From positions 1 through 55,295 of the forward strand of contig JAJRTL010000129.1 in assembly GCA_024278315.1 (NCBI GenBank): a stretch of DNA of 55,295 bases, given 5' to 3'. The notes under the pieces are model-generated. The model was given only the letters and a program-made list of their open reading frames with translations, did no database searches and had not been told where the DNA came from. Within the stretch, counting starts at the first letter, position 1. Every line of letters begins with the position of its first letter. The DNA comes from Planctomycetota bacterium (lineage in GTDB: Bacteria > Planctomycetota > UBA1135 > GCA-002748355). Below, in pieces: positions 17,603 to 26,219 of the stretch. A program made the translations under genes and the position numbers.

Positions 17603-20392
17603 GTGAGAATCCACTTCGCGATCCTGACGCACAACGCGCTTGCCTATTCGCAGCGCTGTATCGAGAGTGTCCGGGCTCACACATCGCTTCCGTTCGATGT
17701 ACAGATTCTGGACAATGCCTCTTCGGACGGAACACAGGCCTGGTTGGCGGCGATCAACGACTCGCGGATCCACGTGCATGGCTCCTCGGTGAATCTTGGT
17801 GTTCCCGGGGGGAGGAACGAACTCTTGCGTCTGGTCCTGCCCAGGGCGCAGGACGAGGACTTCGTGATCTTCCTGGACAACGACATCGAGCTCCATGAGG
17901 GTTGGCATCAGCCCTTCGAGCGCGTCTTCGAGGCTCATCCGCGAGCTGGCATGGCCAGCAAGGTCGGGTATGCCATGCAGGTTCGTGGGGATACGCGGGA
18001 TCCACAGGCCCTTCCCTGGGAGACCGGCCGTGTGGACATCGTGGCCGGTGGTTTTGCTTGTTGGGCCAGAGTCGAGGCCATTCGCGAGGTGGGGACACTG
18101 GATGAGAATCTGGGGCTCTTCTGGCATGAGGACGACGACTGGGCGGTGCGGTTCACGGCGCATGGATGGTCGATCTGGTCTGTGCCCGAGGCCCCGATGA
18201 CCCATCACGAACACGCATCCGGTGTCGCCTGGCCGAGCCTCGAGAACGGTGATTCATGTCGGAACCTGGCCTACTTGACCGCGAAGTGGCGGGAGTTGGG
18301 ATACCTGGATGACGAGGGATGGATCCGGGATCGAGATCGGCTCTTCTATCCTTCACTCGAAGTGCGTGCGGAGATCCGGACAAGGCTGGGGAGGGTAGAG
18401 CCCTTGAGCCGCGGCGAGTATGCGGAAGCCTTCTGGGATCTTCATGCACTTCTGGCTACTGTACGACAAGGCCGCGTGTTCCCCCGCCCCATCTCACCCT
18501 GCCTGACCGTTCTCTTGGAGCTCCTCTGCGAGAATCGACTCTTCGATGCCTCACCCGAGATCCTTGCCCTCTACGAGTCTCTCTCCCAGAGCTTGGAGGA
18601 CATGCGTGCGCTGAGGACCCAGATTCTGGTTGAGCCTGTAGACAACGACGGGAAACGAAGACCAGCACATGGTCTTGCTCGCAGTGGATCCTGGGAGGAC
18701 CCTGACTGGTTTCAGGCCTTCCGTGCATTGAAAGGACTGGGTTCGAGTGCCGACTGGTATGGCCGCAGCTCTCTCGACTGGGCGGAGACTTCGCTCCTCC
18801 TCGCACTCGCTGAACCTGGGGCGCTCGCCGAAGGCAGCCGAGGATTGATACTGGATCCAAGAGACGTATCACTGTCCTTGGCTCTCGTCGAGGAAGGCTG
18901 CGATCTGCTGCTCAGCGGACACTTCGATATGGTGAGTGAGGCGCGAGGTGAGTTGCCAGCGGAATTTCTGGATCAGCCGGGACGATGGTTGGGTGGAAAG
19001 GCTGGCGCGATACGAGTGTGTCAGCGCAGAGACTTGGACGTGGACTCTCGCTTCGACTTCGTCGTCGCCAGATTGGGTCTCGTTACGGATTCCGAGGATC
19101 CGACGCTCCGGCAAATCCTGGCCGAAATGGCGGAGAGGTTGGCCCCGGGTGGGCAGCTCGGTCTGATCGTCGAATGTCTGGTGGGGCAGGATGGGCAAAC
19201 CGCCTTTTCACCTGAAACGTCGATTCACGGTCTCGTGGTAAGGCCAGACTTCCAGACCCGAACCGACGCAGGGGCTCTCACGTCGATCGGCGCACCCATC
19301 CCAGAAGGCAGGGCGCCGGATCTCTGCAGGTCCCAGGGCAAAGTCTTCCAGACCCATGCACTCCTGCTCTATGAGAAGCCTGCCGTCCTAGCTCCTGCCG
19401 TCCCTGTGACGATTCCGGAGCGAGATTGCGAAGTCCTCGTGGACCTTAGAGGGATGGACTGGACCAAAGGCATGGTGGACGCGACCCGAGAGGGTTGTGC
19501 GCAGATCGAGATCGCCTTGCGGTCTCCCCTGCGCCCTCGTGTCACCTTCTTGGGTGACGGGATGTGTCCGCCGCCCCTCCTGCATCTGCTCAATCATCCA
19601 GGTGTGCAGTACCGCGATTCGCTTCGGGACTCCTGTCGTTCTCCGGATCTCGTCCAGTATCTCGAGGGGCTTCGCAGTGTCCCGCCCTGTCGGATGACCG
19701 AATGGGGCGAACGAGCGGTTCTGGGTTGGCTCAGCTCTCCACCTCGGGACGGACTTCGACGAGGGCAGGACAGCAGACTTGAGATGGCCTACCTGCACTT
19801 CCTGCAACGAGAGGCGATGGGGATCGTCGTGCCCGGCTCCGACTCGTCGTCATGGCCTGACGGGGGAATGGGCCTCGCTCGGGAGCGGTTACGTTTCGTT
19901 CAGGCAAGTCGTGCCACGCTGCAGCCGAGTCCGGTATCCGTGCCGGAAGCCCTGGCCATCGTTGGAATGGGCGATCGCTATGTCCTTCTCGAAGGCAGCA
20001 TTGGAGCTCGCGAGCAACTGACAACGATCCTGGATCTGCTCGAGGAGGAAGTGGCAGGCGGAGATCTGGAAGTGCTCGCCTTTGGTCGGGAGTTTCTTGG
20101 ATTCGAGACACTCAAAGGGGCGGGTCGCCATCCGGTCCTGGACCGGATGCGATTCGTGGCACATCTGCCGGAACCGCTGCGGAGACCTCTTTTCGAGGGC
20201 GCCAGCTTCCTCATCGACGCAAGACATCCTGGAGAATCCCGACTGGCTGCCACGGAGGCTTTCGAGGTCGACCTGCGTGTGAGCGCTTGTTGCATGGGCG
20301 ATTCTCAGACCCTCCGCTCTACAGGGATGGCACCAGTTCCTTGCTGGAGATCTGGCGTCAGACGCATCGAGGTCATGAATCGTTCGGGCTAA
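17603..20392 (+). CDS. GT2 glycosyltransferase fusion, 3' end altered by a repeat
   Basis: The product is 929 residues from a GTG at 17603 preceded by AAGGAAG. Residues 1-215 are a GT2 GT-A domain: FAILTHNALAYSQRCIESV, VQILDNASSDGT, the metal-binding DND in FVIFLDNDIELHEGW, and WHEDDDWAVR with the acceptor-base ED. Residues about 410-530 look like a degenerate methyltransferase (FDFVVARLGLV, MAERLAPGGQLGLIVE). The C-terminal part resembles a GT4 donor domain (RMRFVAHLPEPLRRPLFEGASFLIDARHP, TEAFEV) but stops early, and the last roughly 13 codons and the stop lie in the dispersed repeat at 20355-20392. This suggests a rearrangement removed the original end. It is divergent from the glycan operon and probably belongs to the same pathway. 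Confidence 0.82.
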   Translation: MRIHFAILTHNALAYSQRCIESVRAHTSLPFDVQILDNASSDGTQAWLAAINDSRIHVHGSSVNLGVPGGRNELLRLVLPRAQDEDFVIFLDNDIELHEGWHQPFERVFEAHPRAGMASKVGYAMQVRGDTRDPQALPWETGRVDIVAGGFACWARVEAIREVGTLDENLGLFWHEDDDWAVRFTAHGWSIWSVPEAPMTHHEHASGVAWPSLENGDSCRNLAYLTAKWRELGYLDDEGWIRDRDRLFYPSLEVRAEIRTRLGRVEPLSRGEYAEAFWDLHALLATVRQGRVFPRPISPCLTVLLELLCENRLFDASPEILALYESLSQSLEDMRALRTQILVEPVDNDGKRRPAHGLARSGSWEDPDWFQAFRALKGLGSSADWYGRSSLDWAETSLLLALAEPGALAEGSRGLILDPRDVSLSLALVEEGCDLLLSGHFDMVSEARGELPAEFLDQPGRWLGGKAGAIRVCQRRDLDVDSRFDFVVARLGLVTDSEDPTLRQILAEMAERLAPGGQLGLIVECLVGQDGQTAFSPETSIHGLVVRPDFQTRTDAGALTSIGAPIPEGRAPDLCRSQGKVFQTHALLLYEKPAVLAPAVPVTIPERDCEVLVDLRGMDWTKGMVDATREGCAQIEIALRSPLRPRVTFLGDGMCPPPLLHLLNHPGVQYRDSLRDSCRSPDLVQYLEGLRSVPPCRMTEWGERAVLGWLSSPPRDGLRRGQDSRLEMAYLHFLQREAMGIVVPGSDSSSWPDGGMGLARERLRFVQASRATLQPSPVSVPEALAIVGMGDRYVLLEGSIGAREQLTTILDLLEEEVAGGDLEVLAFGREFLGFETLKGAGRHPVLDRMRFVAHLPEPLRRPLFEGASFLIDARHPGESRLAATEAFEVDLRVSACCMGDSQTLRSTGMAPVPCWRSGVRRIEVMNRSG
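20355..20392 (+). repeat. Dispersed repeat, copy 1
   Basis: Bases 20356-20380 (25) match copy 2 exactly (26061-26085), and 20369-20392 (24) match copy 3 exactly in inverted orientation (43269-43292). The left part holds the hyphenated palindrome GCGTCAGACGC. This copy provides the end and TAA stop of the glycosyltransferase fusion gene. Confidence 0.8.
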
Positions 20393-20743
20393 GGGAGGGC
20401 ATTGGCCAGAACGACTCTGCCACTGACAGACCGGTTGGAGGTCTCGGGGCAGGTCCCATCGGTTGCGAGATGGCGCAGGCTGATACCCTGGTGCACGTAC
20501 ACGGATCCGGAGTTGGCGCATGTGGGGATGACCCAGGAAGAGGCCGAGAAGTCAGGGACGCCTTTCGAGACCATGGATCTCCCCTGGTCGGATCTGGATC
20601 GACACGTCCTGGAATTGGGCGATGAAGCCCATTTCCACCTCATTCTGAGTCCTCGCAAGGGTCGGATTCTCGGGGCGACCCTCGTGGGGCCGAACGCAGG
20701 AGGCTCTCTCCCCGGATCGAGAAGCTCTTCGGAGCTTGGATGA
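20393..20743 (+). pseudogene. Fragment of a flavin disulfide reductase (MerA/Lpd type)
   Basis: This stretch translates, in the same frame as the upstream gene but after its stop, to the dimerisation domain of pyridine-nucleotide disulfide oxidoreductases: IPWCTYTDPELAHVGMTQEE, then GRILGATLVGPNAGG. These segments normally lie near residues 330-460 of an enzyme of about 470 residues. The FAD- and NAD-binding domains are missing upstream and the final helices with the HPxxxE motif are missing downstream, where the frame changes to SLPGSRSSSELG and stops. It cannot be a working enzyme. It abuts the dispersed repeat, so the truncation probably arose in the same event. The 20744-20767 remainder holds nothing recognised. 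Confidence 0.8.
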
Positions 20744-20767
20744 AGATCCGAAGGTAGAAGTGGTGCC

Positions 20768-22195
20768 TCAGGCCGCCAGCGGGCGGGGTGACAAGGCGCG
20801 GCTGACCCGGAGTTGGCTCGTCGTGAGCGCGATCCAGAAGAGCCAGCAGAAGTAGAGCTGATAGGAGACGCGTTCTGCTGCGGTCACGAGGAGCCATTGG
20901 ACATCGACCGGCGATGCAATTAGGACACCGAGGACTCCGATCATGGCGATGCACAGGGTCATTGCCGGCAAGGCCAGACTGGCTCTGCCGAACACGTCCC
21001 GGCGAAGCGATATCATGAGCATGAGCATGAGGGGGAAGAGGAAGTTCGAGTGCGCGGGCTTGAAGAACACTTGACTGGAGAAGTAGGCGAGCACCTTGGG
21101 GCCGTTGTCGGCGAGGTTGCCATAGAGCAGCGTCAGGAGACTTACTTCTTCATGCTTGCTGAACGTTGACGTGATGCCGAAGTATCGGTTGAATCCGTGG
21201 TGAAGGATGAGGATGAAGAGGGGAATGAACGCCCATGCATAGCTGCGCTTCCATCGGAGTGCTGCACGGAATCTTCTGGGTCGTAGTGCACTCCACAGGA
21301 TGAGGGCTCCGAGGAACGAGAGCAGGTAGAGCAGACTCTCGTTCTTGGACCAGAGCATGAAGGCGACGCCAATGAAGGCGAGCCGTGTCCAGGCTGGCTC
21401 ACGGGTACTGTGCCCTCGGATGGCATACACGAAGGCGATCAGTGCTCCGAGGCCTACCATGAAATCCGCATCCCCGGTGCGTGCCTGGATCTGGCTCCAT
21501 CCCGGCGCCACCGCGAGGCAGAGGAAGAGTGCCGCAGCAGAAGGTCGCAAGAGTCTGTAGAGCGCTCCTGCGAGGATCAGGACCCCTGCCAGGCTGAAGA
21601 GCTGGATCGGTAGGCGATTGGCCACGCGAAGGAACTCGTCGCCATGGGCATGGACCCAGATCTGCAGGAGGGGATTCAGGAGTGGATAGTCCTTGTGGTA
21701 GACCGAAGCGGGATCTGCCATCGCGGCTCGCCAGGTTTCGGTGAATCCACCTGACTCCCAGAGGATCTGGGTCTTCATGGCCCAGTGGTCTGCCTCGTCC
21801 CCGATGAGCACCGGGAAGAGGGAGGCGTCGATGATCCTCATACAGACAAGGAGCAACAAGAGGGCGAGGACGGTTCCGAACAGGACATTCTCTGCGGTCG
21901 AAACCTGTCGTGGTTTGGGCGGTGTGGCCGCAGGGATGAATCCCCTCCCCAACCCTCCACATAGGAGTGCCAGACCCAATGCGGAGAGTTCCAGCGGGAC
22001 AGGTGAAGCTGGGAGGGAGCCAGAGAGAAGCCAGAGGAAGACGAGGAGTGCCGTTGCGAAGGCCCCCAGAACCCAGCTGAGACCCAGGTAGGCGAGAGGG
22101 TCACTCTTGACCTGGATTCCGAGGAGGCGCAGGGTTCCCATCCCCAAGAAGAGGGGAATGAGCAATACGCGCAGCAGTTCGAAGGGAGTCAGCAT
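20768..22195 (-). CDS. GT-C-type membrane glycosyltransferase (family 39-like)
   Basis: The product is 475 residues with about 11 predicted membrane segments, starting with LLRVLLIPLFLGMGTLRLL. After the third segment comes LIGDEADHWAMKTQILW, with acidic residues in the first outer loop as in ArnT/PMT-like GT-C enzymes, followed by KDYPLLNPLLQIWV, which resembles the YPPL region of that family. Such enzymes use polyprenyl-phosphate sugars on the outer face of the inner membrane. The ATG at 22195 overlaps the preceding stop by one base (TGATG), indicating translational coupling. It probably contributes to the same envelope glycan as the fusion transferases, but it is separated from them by the repeat and reductase fragment. 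Confidence 0.75.
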   Translation of the reverse strand: MLTPFELLRVLLIPLFLGMGTLRLLGIQVKSDPLAYLGLSWVLGAFATALLVFLWLLSGSLPASPVPLELSALGLALLCGGLGRGFIPAATPPKPRQVSTAENVLFGTVLALLLLLVCMRIIDASLFPVLIGDEADHWAMKTQILWESGGFTETWRAAMADPASVYHKDYPLLNPLLQIWVHAHGDEFLRVANRLPIQLFSLAGVLILAGALYRLLRPSAAALFLCLAVAPGWSQIQARTGDADFMVGLGALIAFVYAIRGHSTREPAWTRLAFIGVAFMLWSKNESLLYLLSFLGALILWSALRPRRFRAALRWKRSYAWAFIPLFILILHHGFNRYFGITSTFSKHEEVSLLTLLYGNLADNGPKVLAYFSSQVFFKPAHSNFLFPLMLMLMISLRRDVFGRASLALPAMTLCIAMIGVLGVLIASPVDVQWLLVTAAERVSYQLYFCWLFWIALTTSQLRVSRALSPRPLAA

Positions 22196-22695
22196 CAGTC
22201 CTGCTCCGACCGAAGTCGCCAGATGTGGATACTCCGTCCGCTATGGATGAGCGCGCAGGTACCCTCCAACGCCACTCTCTCGGTGCGGTCGAATTCGACC
22301 AGATACACGGGCTTCCCGAGTGCATTCGCCTTCTGTCTCCAGTCCTCGGGAAGACGGTCGAGCCGCCAGATTGTGCGGGGATGGAGCAAGATCCTTAGAT
22401 GGGATTGTGCCGCCAGGGTACGCAGTGGATCCGAGCCGAGTAGGAATACCTGGGCATCCTCCTCGCTATGGCTGCGGAGAGACCGGTAGAGTTCGAACTC
22501 CCTCCCCTCGGGTCCGGACAGCTTCCGCTCGCAGAGTGCAAGTCCTCGTGCGATCCTGTCCTCTTCACCCAATGTGATCGATTCCCCGAGACCGACTGGA
22601 TCCAAGGCTCCCAACTCCTTGCCGAGCGAGATGAGTGAGTTCGTCCCCGTAACGAACAGGACGGACAGCAGAAGAAAACCAGTGAGTCGATTCAA
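22195..22695 (-). CDS. Small membrane-anchored protein of unknown function
   Basis: The product is 166 residues. An N-terminal hydrophobic segment (LTGFLLLSVLFVTGTNSLI) acts as signal or anchor, and the remainder is a soluble domain with alternating charged helices and no motif I recognise. It starts with ATG and is translationally coupled to the GT-C transferase by a one-base overlap, so it may be an accessory subunit of that enzyme. A TATACT element on the minus strand near 22756-22761 is a possible -10, but no good -35 accompanies it. Confidence 0.7.
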   Translation of the reverse strand: MNRLTGFLLLSVLFVTGTNSLISLGKELGALDPVGLGESITLGEEDRIARGLALCERKLSGPEGREFELYRSLRSHSEEDAQVFLLGSDPLRTLAAQSHLRILLHPRTIWRLDRLPEDWRQKANALGKPVYLVEFDRTERVALEGTCALIHSGRSIHIWRLRSEQD

Positions 22696-22863
22696 TGTGT
22701 TGCAGGAAGCACAGGTGACGAGTGGGCTCGAGGGCTCATGCTTGCCCCCTGCAAGTATATATCGCCTACGATGACTCCATGCGGTGCTCGGTGTCAGTCA
22801 ACGATTCTCCCGATACCACGGAGGGTCTGAATCAGACAATTCGGAAGACCAACGACAATCTGG

Positions 22864-23703
22864 CTACCAGGAGAACCCTGCGAAGATCGTGGCCTGCACA
22901 TAGTTGGATCCCATGCTGTTGGGACCCAGCTGGTAGTTGCTCGCCAGCATTCCACGCAGATCGATGCCCATGACCAGGTAGGTGCCCAGGGGCACGAAGG
23001 CCCCCGTGTGGAGATAGGCGCCGATCACCTGGTCTTCGTACCCTTGAGCGCCCCCCGTGCCATTCTGGAGTTCTGCATCCATCCAGTTCAACGAGAGTCC
23101 GCCACCAACGTACATGTGCGTCGCGAAGAAGTTGATGTCCCAGCTCTGCCGGAGTCCCAGGTAGATCTCGAAGGACTCGTATTGCTCGCGGACGCCCGCA
23201 GTCGTGTCCTCGTCTTCTTTCTTGGCGTATTGGAATCCAAACTCGACTTGCAGTGGAAACTCTTTGACGAACTCGTACATCACCTCGAATCCACCGATGG
23301 TCGGTTCCTCGATCGGTTTCCAGGACTTCGTGTCTTCCAGGAATCTGCGTCCGAAGTGGAACCAGATGGAGCCATGCACCTCCAGGCTGTCGTTGCGCTG
23401 GAGGGACAGCGTGAGCGACTCGGGATCCAGGAACGCATCGTCGAAGGGAGCACCTATTCGTGGCCCAAAGGCCATGAGTTCCTCTGGCGATCCACTTCTG
23501 GTCTCCCAGAGAGGAAGAGTGGCGGGTTTGGTGGAAGTCTTCCTGGAGGTCGACGGAGCTGCGTCGAGGAAGGCACCACTCTTGACCCTCGCGTACGCGG
23601 ACGTACAGGATGATGCCAGGGTCAATGCCAGCAAGAGGCTCAGGATCGAAAGAAGGGAGGCGTTTGCCTGCCTGCGACAGGTTTCGGGTCGGTGCGACAT
23701 CAT
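22864..23703 (-). CDS. Outer-membrane beta-barrel protein with lipobox
   Basis: The product is 279 residues. The N-terminus has a basic start, a hydrophobic stretch LLSILSLLLALTL and then ASSC, a lipobox-like cleavage site. The mature region alternates polar and aromatic residues in strands such as LEVHGSIWFHFGRRF, LQVEFGFQYAKK and FATHMYVGGGLSLNW, and ends in a C-terminal aromatic strand (ATIFAGFSW), which is the usual barrel signal for outer-membrane insertion. Two adjacent ATGs (23703 and 23700) are possible starts. An inverted repeat and a candidate promoter lie immediately upstream. The substrate or function is unknown. Confidence 0.75.
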   Translation of the reverse strand: MMSHRPETCRRQANASLLSILSLLLALTLASSCTSAYARVKSGAFLDAAPSTSRKTSTKPATLPLWETRSGSPEELMAFGPRIGAPFDDAFLDPESLTLSLQRNDSLEVHGSIWFHFGRRFLEDTKSWKPIEEPTIGGFEVMYEFVKEFPLQVEFGFQYAKKEDEDTTAGVREQYESFEIYLGLRQSWDINFFATHMYVGGGLSLNWMDAELQNGTGGAQGYEDQVIGAYLHTGAFVPLGTYLVMGIDLRGMLASNYQLGPNSMGSNYVQATIFAGFSW

Positions 23704-23740
23704 TGGACACGAGTGTAGCCTTTGGACAATCTGCGTCCAA
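23703..23740 (-). promoter_or_regulatory. Candidate promoter/operator with TTGGAC half-sites
   Basis: On the minus strand TTGGAC (23740-23735) and TACACT (23717-23712) are separated by exactly 17 bases. The -35 hexamer is one arm of a perfect inverted repeat (TTGGAC, 7 bases, GTCCAA; 23722-23740), and a further TTGGAC lies at 23703-23708. The predicted start would be about 2 bases from the ATG at 23703, so either the message is leaderless or the true start is further in. Confidence 0.35.
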
Positions 23741-23804
23741 CCATGTGAGTTCTTGAGGATGGAGCAACAGGCTATAGGATCTCCTCAGGAAACCGTACCA
23801 GCCC

Positions 23805-24935
23805 ATGCGGCGCTCACCCAGGATGGGTCTGAAGCAGAGGGTAGGGCCCGACCGTATGAATATGAGTGGAGATCTGGGTATCGATCTACCGCCGGAAGGT
23901 GGGGGACTGGAGAACGTGGAGACCCTCCACCGCAGTGCCAAGGGACTCTGGCACATTGTCCCCGTATTGCTCCTCATCTCCTTCGGCCTCAATATCGCAG
24001 CTCTGTTCCTGCCCTTCCTTGTGCTCAACATCCTGTTGAGGCCGAGCGTCCTGGGATTGCCCGGGACGGTGCAGATGCTCTGGGAGGCCAAGCTCTATGT
24101 CGTGGCCCTGCTGGTGGCTGCTTTCTCCCTCGTTTTTCCCTTCTTCAAGCTCTTGACCCTGGCCTGGATCTGGTATCTGGAGAAGAACCCGAGGCGGAGA
24201 CGCAAGACGCTTTCCTTCGTCCATGCCTTTGGCAAGTGGTCCATGCTGGACGTCTTCGTTGTGGTTCTGGTGCTCGTTATCACCGACGATCAGCGATTCA
24301 TCAACGCACGGATCCAGTACGGGCTCTTCCTCTTCATTCTCGCAATTGCTCTCAGCATGACAGCGGCGCTGCTCACGGAGACGCTTCAGAGGAGGCTCGA
24401 GCCAGAGCCCTCCTCGTCCCTGGAAGTGATCCGTGAGCCGGCTCTCATCGCGAGTCTTCGTCACCCATTTCTCATCGTGATCTTCATGTTGCTGGGGCTC
24501 TTCGCGTTTCTCGCAGCCATCGGCCTTCCCTTTCTCCAAGTGGATCAGGTCCTCCTGAAGGACAAGGCCTACAGCGTTCTCGATACTGTCCAGACTCTCT
24601 GGATTCGAGGTACTCCTGGGCTCTCGGTCTTCGTTGCCTTGACCCTGGTTGCTTTTGTTCTCCTGGGCTATCTGGGGCGCGCGGGGTTCCTCCTGTTGCC
24701 CATGAAGGTGCGTCATCGCAACCGATTGCTGCATGTCCTGCAGGAGGTCGAAGCTTGGATCATGCTTGATGTCTTCGTCTTGGCGCTCGTCGTCTTTCTG
24801 ATCGAGGGGCACCATATCGTGGCAACCAAGGTGCAGCGGGGTGCATTCTACCTGCCCACATTCTTGTTCCTTGCCTACCTCCTCTACGGGGTAGCGCGGA
24901 TGCTGGACAAGCAAAACCGTCGACCCGGAGATTGA
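23805..24935 (+). CDS. Paraquat-inducible protein A-like membrane protein
   Basis: The product is 376 residues with eight predicted membrane segments in two similar halves. Each half carries the PqiA-type signature: WSMLDVFVVVLVL in the first and WIMLDVFVLALVV in the second, and each half begins with a large hydrophobic segment followed by FFKLLTLAWIWYLE-like or GFLLLPM-like helices. The cysteine zinc fingers of Enterobacterial PqiA are absent. PqiA-family proteins are inner-membrane partners of MCE-type lipid transport, but no MCE-domain gene is nearby. Possible starts are the ATGs at 23805, 23826, 23856 and 23862; ribosome-binding sites do not decide. It converges with the gene ending at 24977. 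Confidence 0.82.
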   Translation: MRRSPRMGLKQRVGPDRMNMSGDLGIDLPPEGGGLENVETLHRSAKGLWHIVPVLLLISFGLNIAALFLPFLVLNILLRPSVLGLPGTVQMLWEAKLYVVALLVAAFSLVFPFFKLLTLAWIWYLEKNPRRRRKTLSFVHAFGKWSMLDVFVVVLVLVITDDQRFINARIQYGLFLFILAIALSMTAALLTETLQRRLEPEPSSSLEVIREPALIASLRHPFLIVIFMLLGLFAFLAAIGLPFLQVDQVLLKDKAYSVLDTVQTLWIRGTPGLSVFVALTLVAFVLLGYLGRAGFLLLPMKVRHRNRLLHVLQEVEAWIMLDVFVLALVVFLIEGHHIVATKVQRGAFYLPTFLFLAYLLYGVARMLDKQNRRPGD

Positions 24936-24966
24936 ACCGGGCAGGGAGTTCGTGGGGCCGGTTCAG
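24934..24966. terminator. Hairpin between convergent genes
   Basis: TGAACCGG (24934-24941) pairs perfectly with CCGGTTCA (24959-24966); the stem includes the stop codon region of the PqiA-like gene, and CCTTGTTTC follows. It probably serves as a terminator between genes that face each other. Confidence 0.5.
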
Positions 24967-24976
24967 GCCTTGTTTC

Positions 24977-25921
24977 CTACCTGGAGGACTTGCGGCCAAT
25001 CCGATCAAGAACCAGATCTTCGCTCTTCCACGTGCTCTCTGGGATTTGGACGTTGATGGCGACATCCTGCAGGAGCAGCGTTCCTTTCCCATGGACCTGG
25101 CTTCGTTTCAGCGAGAGAAAGAGTGGACCTACCTTCTTGTAGTCTTCGAAGAACCAGCTGATGGGCTTCTTCATCGAGGTTTGATAGTAGTCCCACCGAT
25201 GGATCTTGCCTGTCTTCTCTTGGATCCACACGACGTACTCGTTCTTGGGCGTTTCTCCCACGTTCTCGAAGCTCATATGAAGGCGAATCATCCCTGGATC
25301 GGGTTTCTTTTCACCCATCCAACCCTCGTCGAGCCCCATCACCCTCAGTTTGGTCCCGGGGTCCAGGAGCTTGAGAGCGAAGAGTAGCCAGTAAGTGTCA
25401 TTGACCCATGTCGCTCGCGCGATCGTCGTCGTGGTCTTCGTCTGCTTCCCTCCGATCCAGCCTCTGTCCTTCTTCGTTTCGTAGTACATGACCTGGCTCT
25501 TGGAGCCTTCGGGGTCGACACGAGTGACCTTGCCGTAGGGCTCGATGCGTACTCTCCCGCTCTTGCGATCCCAAAGGACACGACGCCCACCAAAGAACGT
25601 GAATACGATGTTCTGGACCTTCGCCCAGCCTTGCTCTCCGCCAGCGTAGGCTTTGGCTTTCTGGGCGAGTGAAAGAGCCTCGGGGCTGCCTTGAACCGCG
25701 GGCGCTCGTACCCCTTTTGCTGGGTGGGTCGTGGGGCGGGTCGCCGGGCGGGTGGATGGTTCGTCGACAGCCCTCTCTGTCGATTTCTTGGAAGCCTCTT
25801 GTTGCTTGCGAGATTGCTTGCCAGATTGCGTGGCCGATTGCGTGGCAGGGGATGGCTCGTCGGGATGCTGGCTACCTATGAGCCCCACAAGAACGAAGAG
25901 GATCGATAGGAAGGAGATCAT
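24977..25921 (-). CDS. Secreted protein with LolA/DUF6503-like domain
   Basis: The product is 314 residues. The ATG at 25921 is chosen because it opens a signal peptide (MISFLSILFVLVGLIGS); a longer frame starts at 25981. A low-complexity linker rich in Ser, Thr, Pro and Lys (residues about 20-70, with RPATRPTTHP-type repeats) precedes a globular domain with ALSLAQKAKAYAGGEQGWAKV, DTYWLLFALKLLDPGTKL and KTGKIHRWDYYQ. This pattern resembles LolA-fold periplasmic proteins of the DUF6503 type, which may bind lipids. It is adjacent to the PqiA-like protein but transcribed in the opposite direction, so a lipid-related link is only suggestive. Confidence 0.65.
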   Translation of the reverse strand: MISFLSILFVLVGLIGSQHPDEPSPATQSATQSGKQSRKQQEASKKSTERAVDEPSTRPATRPTTHPAKGVRAPAVQGSPEALSLAQKAKAYAGGEQGWAKVQNIVFTFFGGRRVLWDRKSGRVRIEPYGKVTRVDPEGSKSQVMYYETKKDRGWIGGKQTKTTTTIARATWVNDTYWLLFALKLLDPGTKLRVMGLDEGWMGEKKPDPGMIRLHMSFENVGETPKNEYVVWIQEKTGKIHRWDYYQTSMKKPISWFFEDYKKVGPLFLSLKRSQVHGKGTLLLQDVAINVQIPESTWKSEDLVLDRIGRKSSR

Positions 25922-26057
25922 GGTGTTCAGTGCTTTTTCATGACTGATAGGACACAAAAGGGGTGGGGCATTCTCCCCCATGTTCTGGCCTGGTCAATGC
26001 CACATGTCGCTTTTCCAGCGTGCCTTGTCGTCCGTGTTTTCCTTCTGGACCGACAGG

Positions 26058-26097
26058 CGCCGTCAGACGCATCGAGGTCATGAATAGTTTGGGTTAG
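26058..26097 (+). repeat. Dispersed repeat, copy 2
   Basis: Bases 26061-26085 match copy 1 exactly; the next 15 or so match with several substitutions. It is intergenic, 122 bases before the sensor kinase ATG and 137 bases upstream of the start of the minus-strand secreted protein gene, and in the same orientation as copy 1. The rest of the 25922-26219 gap shows only a TAGAAT element near 26133, a weak -10 candidate. Confidence 0.75.
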
Positions 26098-26219
26098 GGG
26101 ATGGAGGTGCTTCCCACAGCCCTGCCTTTCCGTCTAGAATCCGCATGGGCCGTGGCTTCTGGGATCTCCGATACCCATGTCTCTTCCATCATCCTGTTGA
26201 GCATTTGCAGCAGGTGGTC

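Noticed and set aside
20375..20392. Five-codon mini-ORF (ATG AAT CGT TCG GGC TAA) inside repeat copies 1 and 2, both ending in a stop
   Set aside because: Copy 2 keeps a short frame (ATG to TAG), but the stretch is too short to show coding constraint, and in copy 1 it is just the end of the longer gene.
22832..24091. Minus-strand open frame of 419 codons overlapping the barrel lipoprotein and PqiA-like genes
   Set aside because: It covers two real genes in other frames and has no domain or signal sequence.
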